From Zizania palustris (Eukaryota; Streptophyta; Magnoliopsida; Poales; Poaceae): a stretch of 64,000 bases of DNA. The notes beneath the pieces are model-generated. The model ran no database searches. It saw nothing but the letters and a program-made list of their open reading frames with translations, and was not told the DNA's origin. Positions 11,973 through 23,610 of this stretch are shown piece by piece. The number at the start of each line of letters is the position of its first letter. Position 1 is the stretch's first letter. Where the stretch lies: positions 30,844,778 through 30,908,777 of the forward strand of contig JAAALK010000080.1 in NCBI GenBank assembly GCA_019279435.1, written 5' to 3'. The translations under genes and the position numbers were made by a program.

Positions 11973-12136
11973 TTAATGTACCTTGGGTTGTTTATTGTAA
12001 AGCATAAGCATGGTCATATCCCAACCGATGATGTTCTCATCATTATCTCCTTCTTTATTGCAAACCGTCCTCGGTTTGTTCATATATTTGCAGTCATTAT
12101 AGCTCCTAGCAAAATAGATATCATTGGGTAATATTG
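11973..12136 (-). pseudogene. unidentified minus-strand exon-like segment left of the Sirevirus
   Basis: The minus-strand frame runs through ARSYNDCKYMNKPRTVCNKE to a stop at 11973. An AG acceptor-like word (TTTTGCTAG) precedes it and a GT donor-like word (CAAGGTAC) follows PKQ-type residues near its end. The Sirevirus at 12142-22791 separates it from related-looking minus-strand segments at 22797-23413. It probably belongs to an old transposable-element protein; no domain could be named. Confidence 0.3.
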
Positions 12137-12141
12137 CTTGT
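12137..12141 (+). repeat. target-site duplication CTTGT, left copy
   Basis: CTTGT immediately precedes the 5' LTR and is repeated at 22792-22796 right after the 3' LTR. This 5-bp duplication is what Copia integrase makes. Confidence 0.95.
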
Positions 12142-13769
12142 TGAGGAGCCATGCTGAATAGCGTGGGCCTCATGGCTCCAGATGTGATGAGTTATTGTCA
12201 ATGATAGTCAAAGAGGACTGAAAAGAGAGAGAAGACCTGCTGCGTCTGGGCCGCGTGTGACTCAGGTACACGGGCAGCAAGCGACTGTCGGGCAGAGGGG
12301 CCGCGAAGTCGGGCTGGCCCAATCCGGGTACATGGGCTAGGAGCAGCAGAGGATCCACTGGGTTGTTGACCGGGATTGACTCAGGTACACGGGCAGCGGG
12401 CGATTGCCGGGCTGAGGGAGCTGCGGAATCGGGTCGGCCCAATTCGGGTACCCGGTGCGAAGACGGTGGATGCTTTGTCAGTTTCGGGCGCAAAACTGAC
12501 GACCGCTAATTTCGGATCTGACCGTTCTGAGGCGAAGCCGTAGCTGCTACGAAAGCTCCGCATCAAGACAAGTTACCTTTATTTAGGTTTTTACTATTTT
12601 GCCTTTAGGCCCACAGTCTGTCAGTCGAGTCTTTAAAAAATCCTAAGGGCATTTTGGTCTTTTTCCATTTTTATTTAGAGTCTGTAAAAAACCCTAGGGG
12701 TATTTCTGCATTTTTCCATTTAATGGGCTGCCTATAAATAGGCCCCAATATCCTAGGGTTAGGGTTACCCCTTTTACAGAATTCACTTTACTAATTCCAG
12801 AAATTTGGGGGTCAATTTGTTCCCTGTGTTCTTCGTTTTTCCACCGCTGCCATTGGTCTTTCTTTGTCCTTTGGGTCATAACGCCGCCGTGATTTCTCAT
12901 CTTCACGCATGGCGGCTGTTAGTAGCAAGGGGCTTGACTCACTGGGAGTCGTGCGTCTAGGCGGCGTGGCACTTGACGCATCCAGCGGCAGAGGCAAGCG
13001 GCGGGCGCATCTTTTGGCGTGGGAGCGCATTCACGAGCGATGAGCTCGCGTGTGTAGGTTGCTGCCTATACTGCACTTGCAGCCAGCAGCGTCTAGGCGG
13101 TAAGTTTTCTGAAGCCAGCAACTTGTCTCCTCACGTGGTCAGCCGTGCGGCAGGAAGGACCTTCGTTCGTTGTGCCAAGCAAGAAGTCACGCGAAGTTTG
13201 CAGCCGGGATTTTATGTGACGAATTGATTCGGTGTGGAGATCTACACGGCTACAACAGGCATCACTTGAGATATTTTGTAAGTTTGAGCACGCAAACCGA
13301 GGATACCGTGGCTAGTTCTTTTAATGATTTGTTTATCTGTTTGTGTAGTATTTTAATCAAGTTTCTAGATCTTGTTAGTTCATTTATTTCAAGCATGACT
13401 AGTATCGAATGATATTTTTGGTTAGGTTCTGAAAAATTTACTCTTAGTCTGTATCTGCATGATTCATCTGAAAGGCCATCATCTGCTGATAGTCAGTTCC
13501 TTTTAATGCCTGTGATGTTTAAATCTGAAAATGCCTGAGATGCTCATGGTTTGAATGATCTTTTAATCTGCCTATTAACACTGTGTTGGTGTCTTTTCGA
13601 TTAAGTCACTGGTTGTTTTTTAGGCTAGATCTCTTGAGGCTCTGTTGATCTGTTTGTTTTTCGCTGTTAGTCTGTTGAGGTGCGTTGGGTGTTGGGAGCA
13701 GGCCATTGATTCGCAAGAATTTTTTAGGCACCCATTCACCCCCCTCTGGTCGCTACTTTCGGTCCTACA
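12142..13769 (+). repeat. 5' LTR of Sirevirus element 1
   Basis: It begins TGAGGAGCC and ends CGGTCCTACA. A TATAAATA motif near 12733 in a CCTATAAATAGG context, followed by a leader, marks the probable transcription start region. The first ~450 bp are GC-rich and CpG-rich and the last ~500 bp T-rich. Open frames inside (for example minus strand 12170-12493) are not conserved in the other element and are not genes. Confidence 0.95.
12733..12741 (+). promoter_or_regulatory. TATA box in 5' LTR of Sirevirus 1
   Basis: CTATAAATAGGCC about 590 bp into the LTR is a textbook plant TATA box, and the 3' LTR has the identical word near 21754. It should start genomic RNA at about 12765, defining the U3/R border. 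Confidence 0.7.
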
Positions 13770-13771
13770 AG

Positions 13772-13783
13772 TGGTATCAGAGC
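13772..13783 (+). promoter_or_regulatory. primer binding site, initiator tRNA-Met
   Basis: TGGTATCAGAGC lies two bases after the 5' LTR. It is complementary to the 3' end of plant initiator tRNA-Met, the primer used by Copia elements. Confidence 0.95.
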
Positions 13784-13834
13784 CTGGTTAGGGTTTTTCC
13801 ATACCTTAACCGGTTCTAAACCCCAGTAGTGATC

Positions 13835-16587
13835 ATGACGTCTCCTGGCAAGGTCCCGTCCTTGGAAGCTTATGGCTATAATTATTGGAAGACTCGCATG
13901 CGAGCCTATCTCATGAGCCAAAGCTCGGACATCTGGGACATTTGCGTTCACGCTACGTTTGTCATATTGCCAGTTGCTGAGCGTGATTCTCCTGGTATCA
14001 TCGCTCAGCATGTGAACAATAGCAAAGCTGTGAACATCTTGTTTTCTGGTTTAGGTCCCACTGAATTTGAGCGTGTGAGCCATCTCTCCACTGCGAGAGA
14101 GATCTGGGCTACCCTCCAGGCACACCATGAGGGGACAACCCAGGTCAAGGCTCGGCTCTATCAGACCTACCGGCGTGAATATGAGAACTTCACACAAAAG
14201 CCGGGTGAATCTGTTGAAGCGTTGTTTGGTCGTTTTCAGTCGATCATAAACAAGCTTCGGGACAACAAGGCTGAGGGTGTTCAGTTAGTCTCAGATCACG
14301 AACAGGCGCTCAAGGTTCTTCATACCTTGGACCCAAAGATCTGGGAGATCAAGGTATCCTCTATCATTGAGAGCACTTCTTATGATACCTTGACCATTTC
14401 TGATTTGTTTAGCAAGCTGAAGGCCACCGAGGTTGATACCCAGTTGAGATCAAATCTCACTGGCTCTGGATCAAAGTCTCTGGCCCTTGCTACACCTTTT
14501 GTTGATCCCTCTTCTGTGAGTTGTGCTGGGTTCTCTTTGATGTCTATCACTGAGGACCAGCTTGAGTCTTTGGGAGATGATGATTTGTGTCTGTTTAACA
14601 ACCGGGTGCGTCGTGTTTATGACAAAAGGATGTTCAAAAGACACGGCACAAAGACCGGATGCTTTGAGTGTGGTGATCCAGGACACTTCATCGCCGACTG
14701 CCCCAAGCGCAATGGACACAAGAAGGGCACCGGTGGTGGCTTCCACGACTCCAGCAAGCACGAGAGCTCCTCCTTCAACAAGGGCAAGCCAAAGACCAAA
14801 TTCTTCAGAAAGGCCCTGAAGGACTACCGGCGAGAGAACAAGAAGCGCGATAAGGCCTTCTTCGCTGAGATGGAAAAGAGCTACTCCAAGCGGTCCACGT
14901 CTTCGTCCTCTTCATCGAGCTCAAGCGATGAGGAGATCATCATCAGGAAGGGGAAGGACAAGGATGATCCAGTAGGCCTTTGCTTCATGGCCTTCGGGGA
15001 CAGACCGAAGAGCCGCTCACATCAGCGCCGAAGATCCCGCAAGAGCTTCTGCTCAATGGCTCTTGGGGATAAGGAAGAGAAGGGCTCCTCCGATGACTCC
15101 GACGACGATGACAACGAAAAGGTATCATCTTGTGAACGCGAAATCGTTGATTTACTTGAAAGCAATCGTCAGGAGTTAAAATATCGGGAAAAACTGCTTA
15201 GAGGGGCTAAGAAGAGGATAGATGAGTTAGAGAGTGAGCTTGCCATGGCCAACGACAGAATTGAGAGTCTATCTTCTTCCCCTTGCTTGGGTGATAGCAG
15301 TGAGTGCCCAAAATGTGAGGTGCTTCTGTGTGACCTGTCGACTCTGAAGTCCAGGTACACAGAAAGGGTTGATGAGAGGGACGCTTTGGCCACTGAGCTT
15401 GAAAGCGCTCAGCTGGAGCTGAAAGATGCTCAAGCCACTGTCTTCGTACCCTGTGCTGATTGCCCATCTCATCTTGCTAGTTTAGCTGAGCTGAAAGCCA
15501 AGGGCGATGAGCATCTAGGTGTTTGGAGAGAGTGAGAGCTGAGCTGGCGCAGACTAGGCTAGAGCTTGAGACATTGTCAGTTCCACCCACTGTCTGTGAG
15601 AACTGTCTGTCTCTTAGAATGGAGTTGATTAAGCTGAAAGTCGAGAAGTCTGTCCAGATAGATAGCGAGTGTGAGACCTGCTTGTCTCAGGTGGAGGTTC
15701 TAACTGCCTTGAGAGAGGAGCTAGCTGATTCTCAGAATGAGAACTTTTACCTCCGTTCTATCCTGAGTTGGATCAGTGCCAGAGAGCCTCAGCTCGGCAT
15801 GATGATCCAGCAATTCAAGAGGCAGGATGGGTTTGGGGTAGGTTACACCTACACCAAGGCTAACTTTGAGAGTGTCATTAGCCGGGCAGTGGAGTGGAGT
15901 AAAATGACTCCTGAGCAAAGATATCCCAAGACCCATTCCACTGAGTCTTCCCAGGCTTGTCAGCCCAAGGATGGAGTGATCCATGAACCACCCAAAGCTC
16001 CACCCAAGAAACCCATCTGGGTTCCAAAGCCCAAACTCCTCCACACTTCTCTAGACTCTCTTCCTGGACCCTCTCAACCCAAGAAGACTACACCGAACAC
16101 CACTAAGCCCAAGAACCCCAAGCCTCAACCACATCCCAAGAAGCCCACCTATCATTGTGAGTATTGTCAAAGAGACGGGCATCTTGCGGAGTTTTGCTTC
16201 AGGAGGAAGCGGGTTGAGAGAGCAGAGAGAGCTCGTGGTGGTCAGGAGCAGTTCTACCAGCAGGGTGGTATACTGCGTGTTCCTCGACGCGGGGAGAGGC
16301 TGGAGGCCAGGCCGCGTCGTGTAGGTGGTGGTAGAGGAGACGACTTTCTTGCTCGTACTCCAGTTGGTGGTGGTCGTTCCGGCAGAGCTCCAGGCCGTTT
16401 TGGCTACGGTCTTCGACCTCATGGCCGAGGTTTTAGGCAGAACCAAGAACCGCGCTTTGAGCCGCATTTTGGTCCAAACTTTTCTGATGATTTCTGCTTT
16501 CAGTCTTTTGAGCAGATGGCTCGACACTGGTTTAGCTCTTTTGCTAAACCTGGTGCCGGACCATATGCTCCCACTTATAGCCACTGA
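13835..16587 (+). pseudogene. gag: gag of Sirevirus 1, with internal frameshift
   Basis: Gag forms the cytoplasmic virus-like particle and packages RNA. From the ATG at 13835 (preferred over the GTG at 13829 because SPGKVPSLEAYGYNYWKTRM is the usual start), residues about 1-230 form the UBN2/gag-polypeptide domain. A CCHC knuckle (CFECGDPGHFIADC) lies near residue 276, then a lysine/serine-rich acidic tract and a long coiled coil. The first frame ends at 15535. The coiled coil resumes in another frame (from about 15523) and continues to a second CCHC knuckle (CEYCQRDGHLAEFC, about 16156) and an Arg/Gly-rich tail, stopping at 16587. The 13-base overlap could be a mutation or a programmed shift; the second Sirevirus lacks this part, so it cannot decide. 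A full gag would be about 910 residues, long as in Sireviruses. Confidence 0.85.
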
Positions 16588-16589
16588 TT

Positions 16590-19500
16590 GTGCAGGATCG
16601 GGGACTGGAGGACGTTTGGATCATGGACTCAGGGTGTTCTCGCCACATGACGGGACATCGCAGATGGTTTTCCAGTCTCACTCCCCCGAGCTCCAAAGAG
16701 TACATCACCTTCGGGAACAGTGGTCAAGGGAAAGTAAGTGGCATTGGCTCAATTCGCATTTCAGACCATTTTTCTTTGAAGAACGTTGCTTTGGTTGAAA
16801 ATTTGAACTTTAATTTGATCTCTGTTTCGCAACTTCTTGAGGATGGTTTGGAGGTGCGTTTTAAGAAGGGCAATTCTTCTGTGTTTGATTCTAGAGGGTC
16901 TTTGATTTGCCAGATCTTACCTTTTGGTAAAGTTTTTCGAATTGACTTCTCTAGTTCTTTTGGCCCTTCTCGCTGTTTGATTGCTGGATCTTCTTCTGAG
17001 CTCTGGAAGTGGCATAGGAGGTTAGGTCATTTGAGTTTTGATCTGCTAGTCAGGTTAAGCTCTATGGACCTCATCCGAGGATTGCCTAAGCTTAAAATGG
17101 AGAAAGATCTAGTTTGTCATCCCTGTCGTCATGGGAAAATGGTTGCCGCTTCTCACTCACCTGTGACTCAGGTGATGACTTCGTATCCGGGCGAGCTGTT
17201 ACACATGGACACTGTTGGTCCAGCTCGGGTACGCTCAGTCGGTGGGAAGTGGGACGCACTTGTGATTGTTGACGATTTTTCTCGATTCTCGTGGGTTTTC
17301 TTTTTGGAGTCTAAGGATGAGACTTTTCATTTTGTTCATGACCTGATTCTGAAGCTGAAGAATGAGAACAATGGTCGGATGCGAGCAATTCGCTCCGACA
17401 ATGGCTCTGAGTTCAAGAACTCTCAGTTCGTCAGTTTCTGTAGTGATCAGGGTCTTGACCATCAGTTTTCTGCTCCTTACACTCCCCCACAGAATGGCGT
17501 TGTGGAACGAAAGAACCGCATGCTAGTCGAGATGGCCAAGACAATGCTCGATGAGCACAGGACTCCTAGGCGTTTTTGGGCTGAAGCCATGAACACGACT
17601 TGCTATCTGGCCAACCGCATTTTTCTTAGAGCTTACCTTGGTAAGACATCATATGAGTTGCGGTTTGGTAGACAGCCCAAGGTGAGCCACTTGCGAGCGT
17701 TTGGCTGCAAGTGCTTTGTGCTCAAGAAGGGAGGGCATTTGGACAAGTTTGAGTCTCGTTGCTGGGACAAAGTTTTTCTGGGTTATGCATTGCATTCTCG
17801 AGGTTTCCGTGTTTGGAACCTCGAATCCCAGCAGCTTGTCGAGACTTGCGAGGTTTCTTTTGATGAGTCCTTGCCTTCTTTAACTCCTTCTTTTGAGCTT
17901 TCTGGTGATGGTGAGCTCGGAGAGTCCATCTTCGAGAAAGATGAGGATACTCCAGCTGCTGATGAGGGTGGGCCTTCTGCACCTCCTGCAGAGCCCACAC
18001 CTTCTGAGACTTCGACTGAGGACGAGGGCGGACCTTTGATCACTTCTTCCACTTCGATCGAGCCCCCTCAGTCGAGTCCAGAGGTGCCAGCTGCTGACTC
18101 CGGTGAGGTGACTTTAGATCACCAGGGATCCCGAGCAGTTCAGCGTGATCACCCCTCAGAGCTCATCATCGGTGATGTGTCTACAAGAACTTTGCGTTCG
18201 TCTGTTGACTCTCTTGCTGTGTTTGCTGAATCTGCTTTTGTTGCATCTTTTGAGCCCAGAGACATTTCTCATGCTCTATCTGACTCGAACTGGATTAATG
18301 CCATGCAAGAAGAGCTTGAGAATTTTGTCCGCAATCGGGTTTGGACACTAGTAGAGCTACCACCAGGATGCAACCCCATAGGCACCAAGTGGGTGTTCAA
18401 GAACAAGCAAGGTGAATATGGGGTTGTGGTGTGCAACAAAGCTCGACTAGTTGCCCAGGGTTTCTGCCAGAAGGAAGGTATTGATTTTGAAGAAACCTTC
18501 GCCCCTGTTGCCCGTCTTGAGTCCATTCGCATTCTCTTAGCTTTTGCCGCTTCGAAGGGTTTTAAGCTTTTTCAAATGGATGTTAAGAGTGCTTTTCTGA
18601 ACGGGTACATAGAGGAGGAGGTTTATGTTAGGCAGCCCCCCGGTTTTGAGAACCCTAAGTTCCCTCGACATGTTTTTAAATTGCAAAAAGCTTTATACGG
18701 GTTAAAGCAAGCCCCCAGGGCTTGGTATGACCGGTTAAAGCAGTTTTTGTTGGGGAAGGGCTTTGTGATGGGTTCTGTGGATAAAACTCTCTTCTTGCTC
18801 AGAGATGCTTCAGATTTTTTAGTAGCTCATATATACGTGGACGATATTATCTTTTGGCGATACTACTAATGATCTTGTGTCCAAGTTTTCTGAGCAGATG
18901 CACAACGAGTTTGAGATGAGCCTCATGGGTGAGCTCAAGTATTTTCTAGGGCTCCAGATCAAGCAGACCAAGGACGGCACCTTCATCCACCAGGGTAAGT
19001 ACACTCGGGACATGTTGAAGAAATTCGACTTTGGTGGAGAGCTGAAGCCTCAGATGACCCCAATGGGTACATCTGGGGTCCTGGACAAGGACGAGAGCAG
19101 CGTCAAGGTCAATGAGAGAGAATTTCGAGGGATGATCGGTTCGCTGCTGTACTTGACTGTGACGAGGCCAGACATACAGTTCGCCGTGGGACTGTGCGCG
19201 AGCTTCTAGTCTTCACCACACGCATCTCATCGGCAAGCTGTCAAGCGTATCTTCAGGTATCTTACCTATGCGCCTGATCTTGGTCTTTACTATTCAGCAT
19301 CATCATCTCTTGATTTATCTGGCTTTTCGGACGCTGACTTTGGTGGGTGCCGATTGGATCGCAAGTCGACTTCCGGTACTTGCCAGTTTCTTGGTTCTTC
19401 TCTTGTCTCTTGGTCTTCTCGAAAGCAATCTGGAGTTGCTCTTTCGACCACAGAGGCTGAGTATGTAGCTGCTGCTAGCTGCTGCTCACAGTTGGTTTGG

Positions 19501-19785
19501 ATGATTTCCACTTTGAGAGATTTTGGGTTGTTCTTTCCTACCAGAGTTCCTTTGTTTTGCGACAGCACCAGTGCAATTAGTGTAGGAAAAAACCCATGTC
19601 TCCATTCAAAAACCAAACACATTGATGTGCGCTTTCACTTTTTGCGGGATCAATATGAGAAAGGTGTCATTGACCTTGTTCATGTTGATACCCATCATCA
19701 GTTGGCTGAAATTTTCACCAAACCCCTTGATCAGTCTACTTTTGAACGTTTACGAGGGGATTTGGGTGTTGTGTATCCTTTCTAG
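16590..19785 (+). pseudogene. pol: pol of Sirevirus 1 (PR-INT-RT-RH), one frameshift and one nonsense codon
   Basis: Pol encodes the enzymes for reverse transcription and integration. Protease DSG is in WIMDSGCSRHMTG (about residue 13). A GAG-pre-integrase zinc motif (WHRRLGHLSF ... CHPC) follows, then the integrase core with HMDTVGP, RSDNGSEF and PQNGVVERKN supplying D, D and E. Reverse transcriptase has QMDVKSAFLNG and YVDDIIF. The frame breaks just after YVDD, at a run of four T (18852-18855), and ends at 18869. RT continues in another frame to a TAG at 19207-19209, then RNase H (GFSDADFGG, STTEAEYVAA) and the integrase-like tail run to 19785. The start lies three bases after the gag stop in a different frame. 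No envelope-like frame follows. Confidence 0.9.
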
Positions 19786-21150
19786 GATATCTTTGCGTCA
19801 GTTTTTCTTTCTTCTTTACTCTTTTCTTGAGTCTTTTTGTGTGTGTTCATATCATACATACTCACGTATCACACTTTTGAGCCTGCTTCTGTTATATGAT
19901 TGAACTGCTTTACTTATTCTAGCTGGTACATGCTTTTGAATACTTGTCAATGATCATGCTTTGGTTCAGTTCACTTGATATGTCTGATATTTGTCATATG
20001 CATGGCTTTTATGCTTTAAACATGAAAAATGATCACCATTGCTTCTGGTAACTAGCATGTGTAGGCTGAGTGCTTTTGCTATCTGTTACATGCCTTGTAG
20101 CTAGTTCCTCACATAGATGCAGATATGCAACTTGGACATCTTTATGCTTTAACATGGAAAATGTGCTATAAAAATGATAAAAATCAAAAATTGAATGAGA
20201 TTTCCATGCCTTTTTATGCTTGAGTTGAAAAGATCCAAGTGGGTTTGCCTTGTCGCATTGCATCGTTCTGGACTGCTTACCATAGCACTTTGGTATGAAC
20301 TAGGACAGTGTAGTGTATGCCAAGACCAATGTCTTAAGCTTCTGATGGTCCAGTTCTGGCCTAGGCTTGACTTGGTCGGTTAGCATAAGGTTTGACATGC
20401 AAATAACCCTTGGCAAAAATGAAAAAGGAAAATGAAAAAGCCTAAAAATTAAAAAGACAAGTTTGCTGAAGCACTTTGTTTCGGACAATGCTTATCTTGG
20501 TAGATATCAGTTAGCTTCTACATCTCATGCTTTACCTTGCTCGTTAACTGGAAAATGTGGTGATGCTTTTATTTGCAAAAATTGAAAAAAAATGTGTGCA
20601 AATGACTTTCTTTAGATATCATCTGTTGCACTGATCATGCCATGTGTCTTAGACAGTAAGTCTTTTGCTATACTTGTTAGATGTTGTAATTGTAGTTAAT
20701 CATATTTGAGAAGCATGCTTTCTACACTCCACCTGCACCCCAGTTGCATTCATTGCATATTTTGAGGGGGAGTTGCATTTCAGGGGGAGTCAGTGTCGTT
20801 TTAGAGTGCTTGATGAGTTCACTTGTCAACAAGGGGGAGAAATTTTGGTATAAGAGTTTAAGGGGGAGTTTTGGCTTTCTCTGGGATTTGTTTCAGGGGG
20901 AGTTTTTGTCCCGTTTATCTTTACTCTTTTGATATCCTTGTTGATGTTTCTGAGACTGCACTCGTTTTGAGCTTTTACCTTTGGTTAACCATAATGACCG
21001 TTTCTTGCTTTTGTTCGGCTTTTGGTCATTAGGGTTAAACTTTTACTTTATTTTCTTCTTCTCTGTTTTCTTGTGTTTTGTTTTCGTGTTTCCACAGTTG
21101 TTCGCAGGTAGTGAAGAGCAGTTGAAGTGAAGTGTTGACAATGCAGTCAT
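19786..21150 (+). other. non-coding 3' tail of Sirevirus 1 with conserved block and multiple polypurine tracts
   Basis: There is no conserved reading frame. A segment at about 20228-20415 (AAGTGGGTTTG, GACTGCTTACCAT, CAGTGTAGTGTATGCCAA, AAGCTTCTGATG, CCTAGGCTTG) recurs in the same place in Sirevirus 2 (about 48230-48420). GGGGGAG tracts at 20764, 20782, 20832, 20861 and 20896 repeat the core of the primary polypurine tract. Confidence 0.8.
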
Positions 21151-21151
21151 C

Positions 21152-21162
21152 AAGGGGGAGAT
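21152..21162 (+). promoter_or_regulatory. polypurine tract priming plus-strand synthesis, Sirevirus 1
   Basis: AAGGGGGAGAT directly abuts the 3' LTR start. The same word precedes the 3' LTR of Sirevirus 2 (48971-48981). Confidence 0.9.
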
Positions 21163-22791
21163 TGAGGAGCCATGCTGAATAGCGTGGGCCTCATGGCTCC
21201 AGATGTGATGAGTCATTGTCAATGATAGTCAAAGAGGACTGAAAAGAGAGAGAAGACCTGCTGCGTCTGGGCCGCGTGTGACTCAGGTACACGGGCAGCG
21301 AGCGACTATCGGGCAGAGGGGCCGCGAAGTCGGGCTGGCCCAATCCGGGTACATGGGCTAGGAGCAGCAGAGGATCCACTGGGCTGTTGACCGGGATTGA
21401 CTCAGGTACACGGGCAGCGGGCGATTGCCGGGCTGAGGGAGCTGCGGAATCGGGCCGGCCCAATTCGGGTACCCGGTGCGAAGACGGTGGATGCTTTGTC
21501 AGTTTCGGGCGCAAAACTGACAACCGCTGATTTCGGATCTGACCGTTCTGAGGCGAAGCCGTAGCTGCTACGAAAGCTCCGCATCAAGACAAGTTACCTT
21601 TATTTAGGTTTTTACTATTTTGCCTTTAGGCCCACAGTCTGTCAATCGAGTCTTTAAAAAATCCTAAGGGCATTTTGGTCTTTTTCCATTTTTATTTAGC
21701 GTCTGTAAAAAACCCTAGGGGTATTTCTGCATTTTTCCATTTAATGGGCTGCCTATAAATAGGCCCCAATATCCTAGGGTTAGGGTTACCCCTTTTACAG
21801 AATTCACTTTACTAATTCCAGAAATTTGGGGGTCAATTTGTTTCCTGTGTTCTTCGTTTTTCCACCGCCGCCATTGGTCTTTCTTTGTCCTTTGGGTCAT
21901 AACGCCGCCGTGATTTCTCATCTTCACGCATGGCCGGCTGTTAGTAGCAAGGGGCTTGACTCGCTGGGAGTCGTGCGTCTAGGCGGCGTGGCACTCGACG
22001 CATCCAGCGGCAGAGGCAAGCGGCGGGCGCATCTTTTGGCGTGGGAGCGCATTCACGAGCGATGAGCTCGCGTGTGTAGGTTGCTGCCTATACTGCACTT
22101 GCAACCAGCAGCGTCTAGGCGGTAAGTTTTCTGAAGCCAGCAACTTGTCTCCTCACGTGGTCAGCCGTGCGGCAGGAAGAAGCTTCGTTCGTTGTGCCAA
22201 GCAAGAAGTCACGCGAAGTTTGCAGCCGAGATTTTATGTGACGAATTGATTCGGTGTGGAGATCTACACGGCTACAGCAGGCAGCACTTGAGATATTTTG
22301 TAAGTTTGAGCACGCAAACCGAGGATACCGTGGCTAGTTCTTTTAATGATTTGTTTATCTGTTTGTGTAGTATTTTAATCAAGTTTCTAGATCTTGTTAG
22401 TTCATTTATTTCAAGCATGACTAGTATCGAATGATATTTTTGGTTAGGTTCTGAAAAATTTACTCTTAGTCTGTATCTGCATGATTCATCTGAAAGGCCA
22501 TCATCTGCTGATAGAAAGTTCCTTTTAATGCCTGTGATGTTTAAATCTGAAAATGCCTGAGATGCTCATGGTTTGAATGATCTTTTAATCTGCCTATTAA
22601 CACTGTGTTGGTGTCTTTTCGATTAGGACACTGGTTGTTTTTTAGGCTAGATCTCTTGAGGCTCTGTTGATCTGTTTGTTTTTCGCTGTTAGTCTGTTGA
22701 GGTGCGTTGGGTGTTGGGAGCAGGCCATTGATTCGCAAGAATTTTTTAGGCGCCCATTCACCCCCCTCTGGTCGCTACTTTCGGTCCTACA
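21163..22791 (+). repeat. 3' LTR of Sirevirus element 1
   Basis: It is nearly identical to the 5' LTR over its whole length, with about 25-30 substitutions, mostly transitions, and one single-base insertion near 21933. It ends in CGGTCCTACA followed by the right CTTGT duplication. Confidence 0.95.
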
Positions 22792-22796
22792 CTTGT
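22792..22796 (+). repeat. target-site duplication CTTGT, right copy
   Basis: It matches 12137-12141 exactly and confirms an undisturbed insertion. Confidence 0.95.
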
Positions 22797-23413
22797 TCTT
22801 TTATTACATTGAGAGTAGGAGGAAAATAACTCACCTTAGCATTCGGTTGCTTAATTGTTAGTGAAGAACCACCCTTGATTGATAAAAGGAGACAAAATTG
22901 TGGTATTGTTGAATAACTCAACACACTCTCCTTCTTGAAAACAAATACATGTTTTTAAATCAAAATAAGAGACTCTCGAGATAATAGGATTAGTTAAAAC
23001 ACTTTGCTCGAGATTATTATTTTTAGACTTTACATGCGGTTTCAAATCTGAACATATGGAAACTTTATGGTCATTTTTTTCGGTGCCATTACAATTTTCA
23101 CGGTTTGCCAATATGTTATCGGTGTGTCACTGATAGATGGGGGCCACCACAGTCACTGACAGTGGCATGCAGGCAATTTTTGAAAACTATAATGGCATAT
23201 GAGTAATTTTCCCTAAACTCCTTTATCATTATATTTGTCAATTACATGAAAAATGATATGAGCGGGACATATCAAGTTAGTTCTAGTAAATAATTTCTCA
23301 TTTAAAACACTAAGTTCATAAAGGTTATCAAATTCAACATAACCTAAAGTATTTAAAAAAGATAATAATTTTTGTTTTTCGTTTTCACTAGCAATGTGAA
23401 TAACATGTATCAA
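22797..23413 (-). pseudogene. minus-strand TE-like coding remnants right of Sirevirus 1
   Basis: Two minus-strand frames were seen. One is at 22851-23111 (contains NNNLEQSVLTNPIISRVSYF). The other is at 23213-23413 (contains YVEFDNLYELSVLNEKLFTR and HIIFHVIDKYNDKGV). The second resembles a conserved stretch of plant retroelement polyproteins (pattern NLxxLEEKLFxRxDL...HxxHVIxxYDxKG). A GTGAGT donor-like word near 22826 suggests that the Sirevirus landed in an intron of the same unit that includes 11973-12136. No catalytic motif was seen; the function is lost. Confidence 0.4.
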
Positions 23414-23610
23414 ATCACTTAAAGGTTCAATAACAAAATTAACATGTTCATTTACTGGTTGTGGAATACTAGTGGAACAAATATAAAATAGTAAATCTTA
23501 GAAATACAATTAATTAATTAAAAATAGTATACCGACCGAACAAAATTCAAAATGTTAGGGTGGAATAAGTCATGTTCTATGTTAAACGTGAATTTTTTTC
23601 GATAGGCTAA

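Larger units (their letters stand above)
11011..12136. other. non-coding retroelement-like debris flanking the left Sirevirus
   Basis: No gene was recognised. Moderate GC and long untranslatable text resemble LTR or leader sequence of an old retroelement, but no LTR pair was seen. It contains a 104-bp tandem duplication (11757-11964). Confidence 0.35.
12142..22791 (+). mobile_element. complete Sirevirus-like Ty1/Copia retrotransposon (element 1), 10650 bp
   Basis: The element has two 1.63-kb LTRs bounded by TG and CA, a CTTGT target duplication, an initiator-tRNA-Met primer site and gag. Pol domains follow in Copia order (protease, integrase, reverse transcriptase, RNase H), then a ~1.37-kb non-coding tail with repeated polypurine tracts. 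Long LTRs, a long gag and several GGGGGAG tracts before the 3' LTR are traits of the Sirevirus lineage (maize Opie/Ji, soybean SIRE1). By eye the LTRs differ at roughly 25-30 of about 1628 positions (near 1.7%), implying insertion within about the last million years at commonly used grass rates. Despite this youth gag and pol carry lesions, so it cannot now move autonomously. Confidence 0.95.

Noticed and set aside
12170..12566. Pro/Ser/Arg-rich minus-strand frames, repeated at 21191-21587
   Set aside because: They lie wholly inside the two LTRs of Sirevirus 1, lack domains and reflect GC-rich LTR composition.
16051..16798. Antisense and alternate-frame ORFs over gag and pol
   Set aside because: They are shadows of the retrotransposon coding frame, with no conserved motifs of their own.
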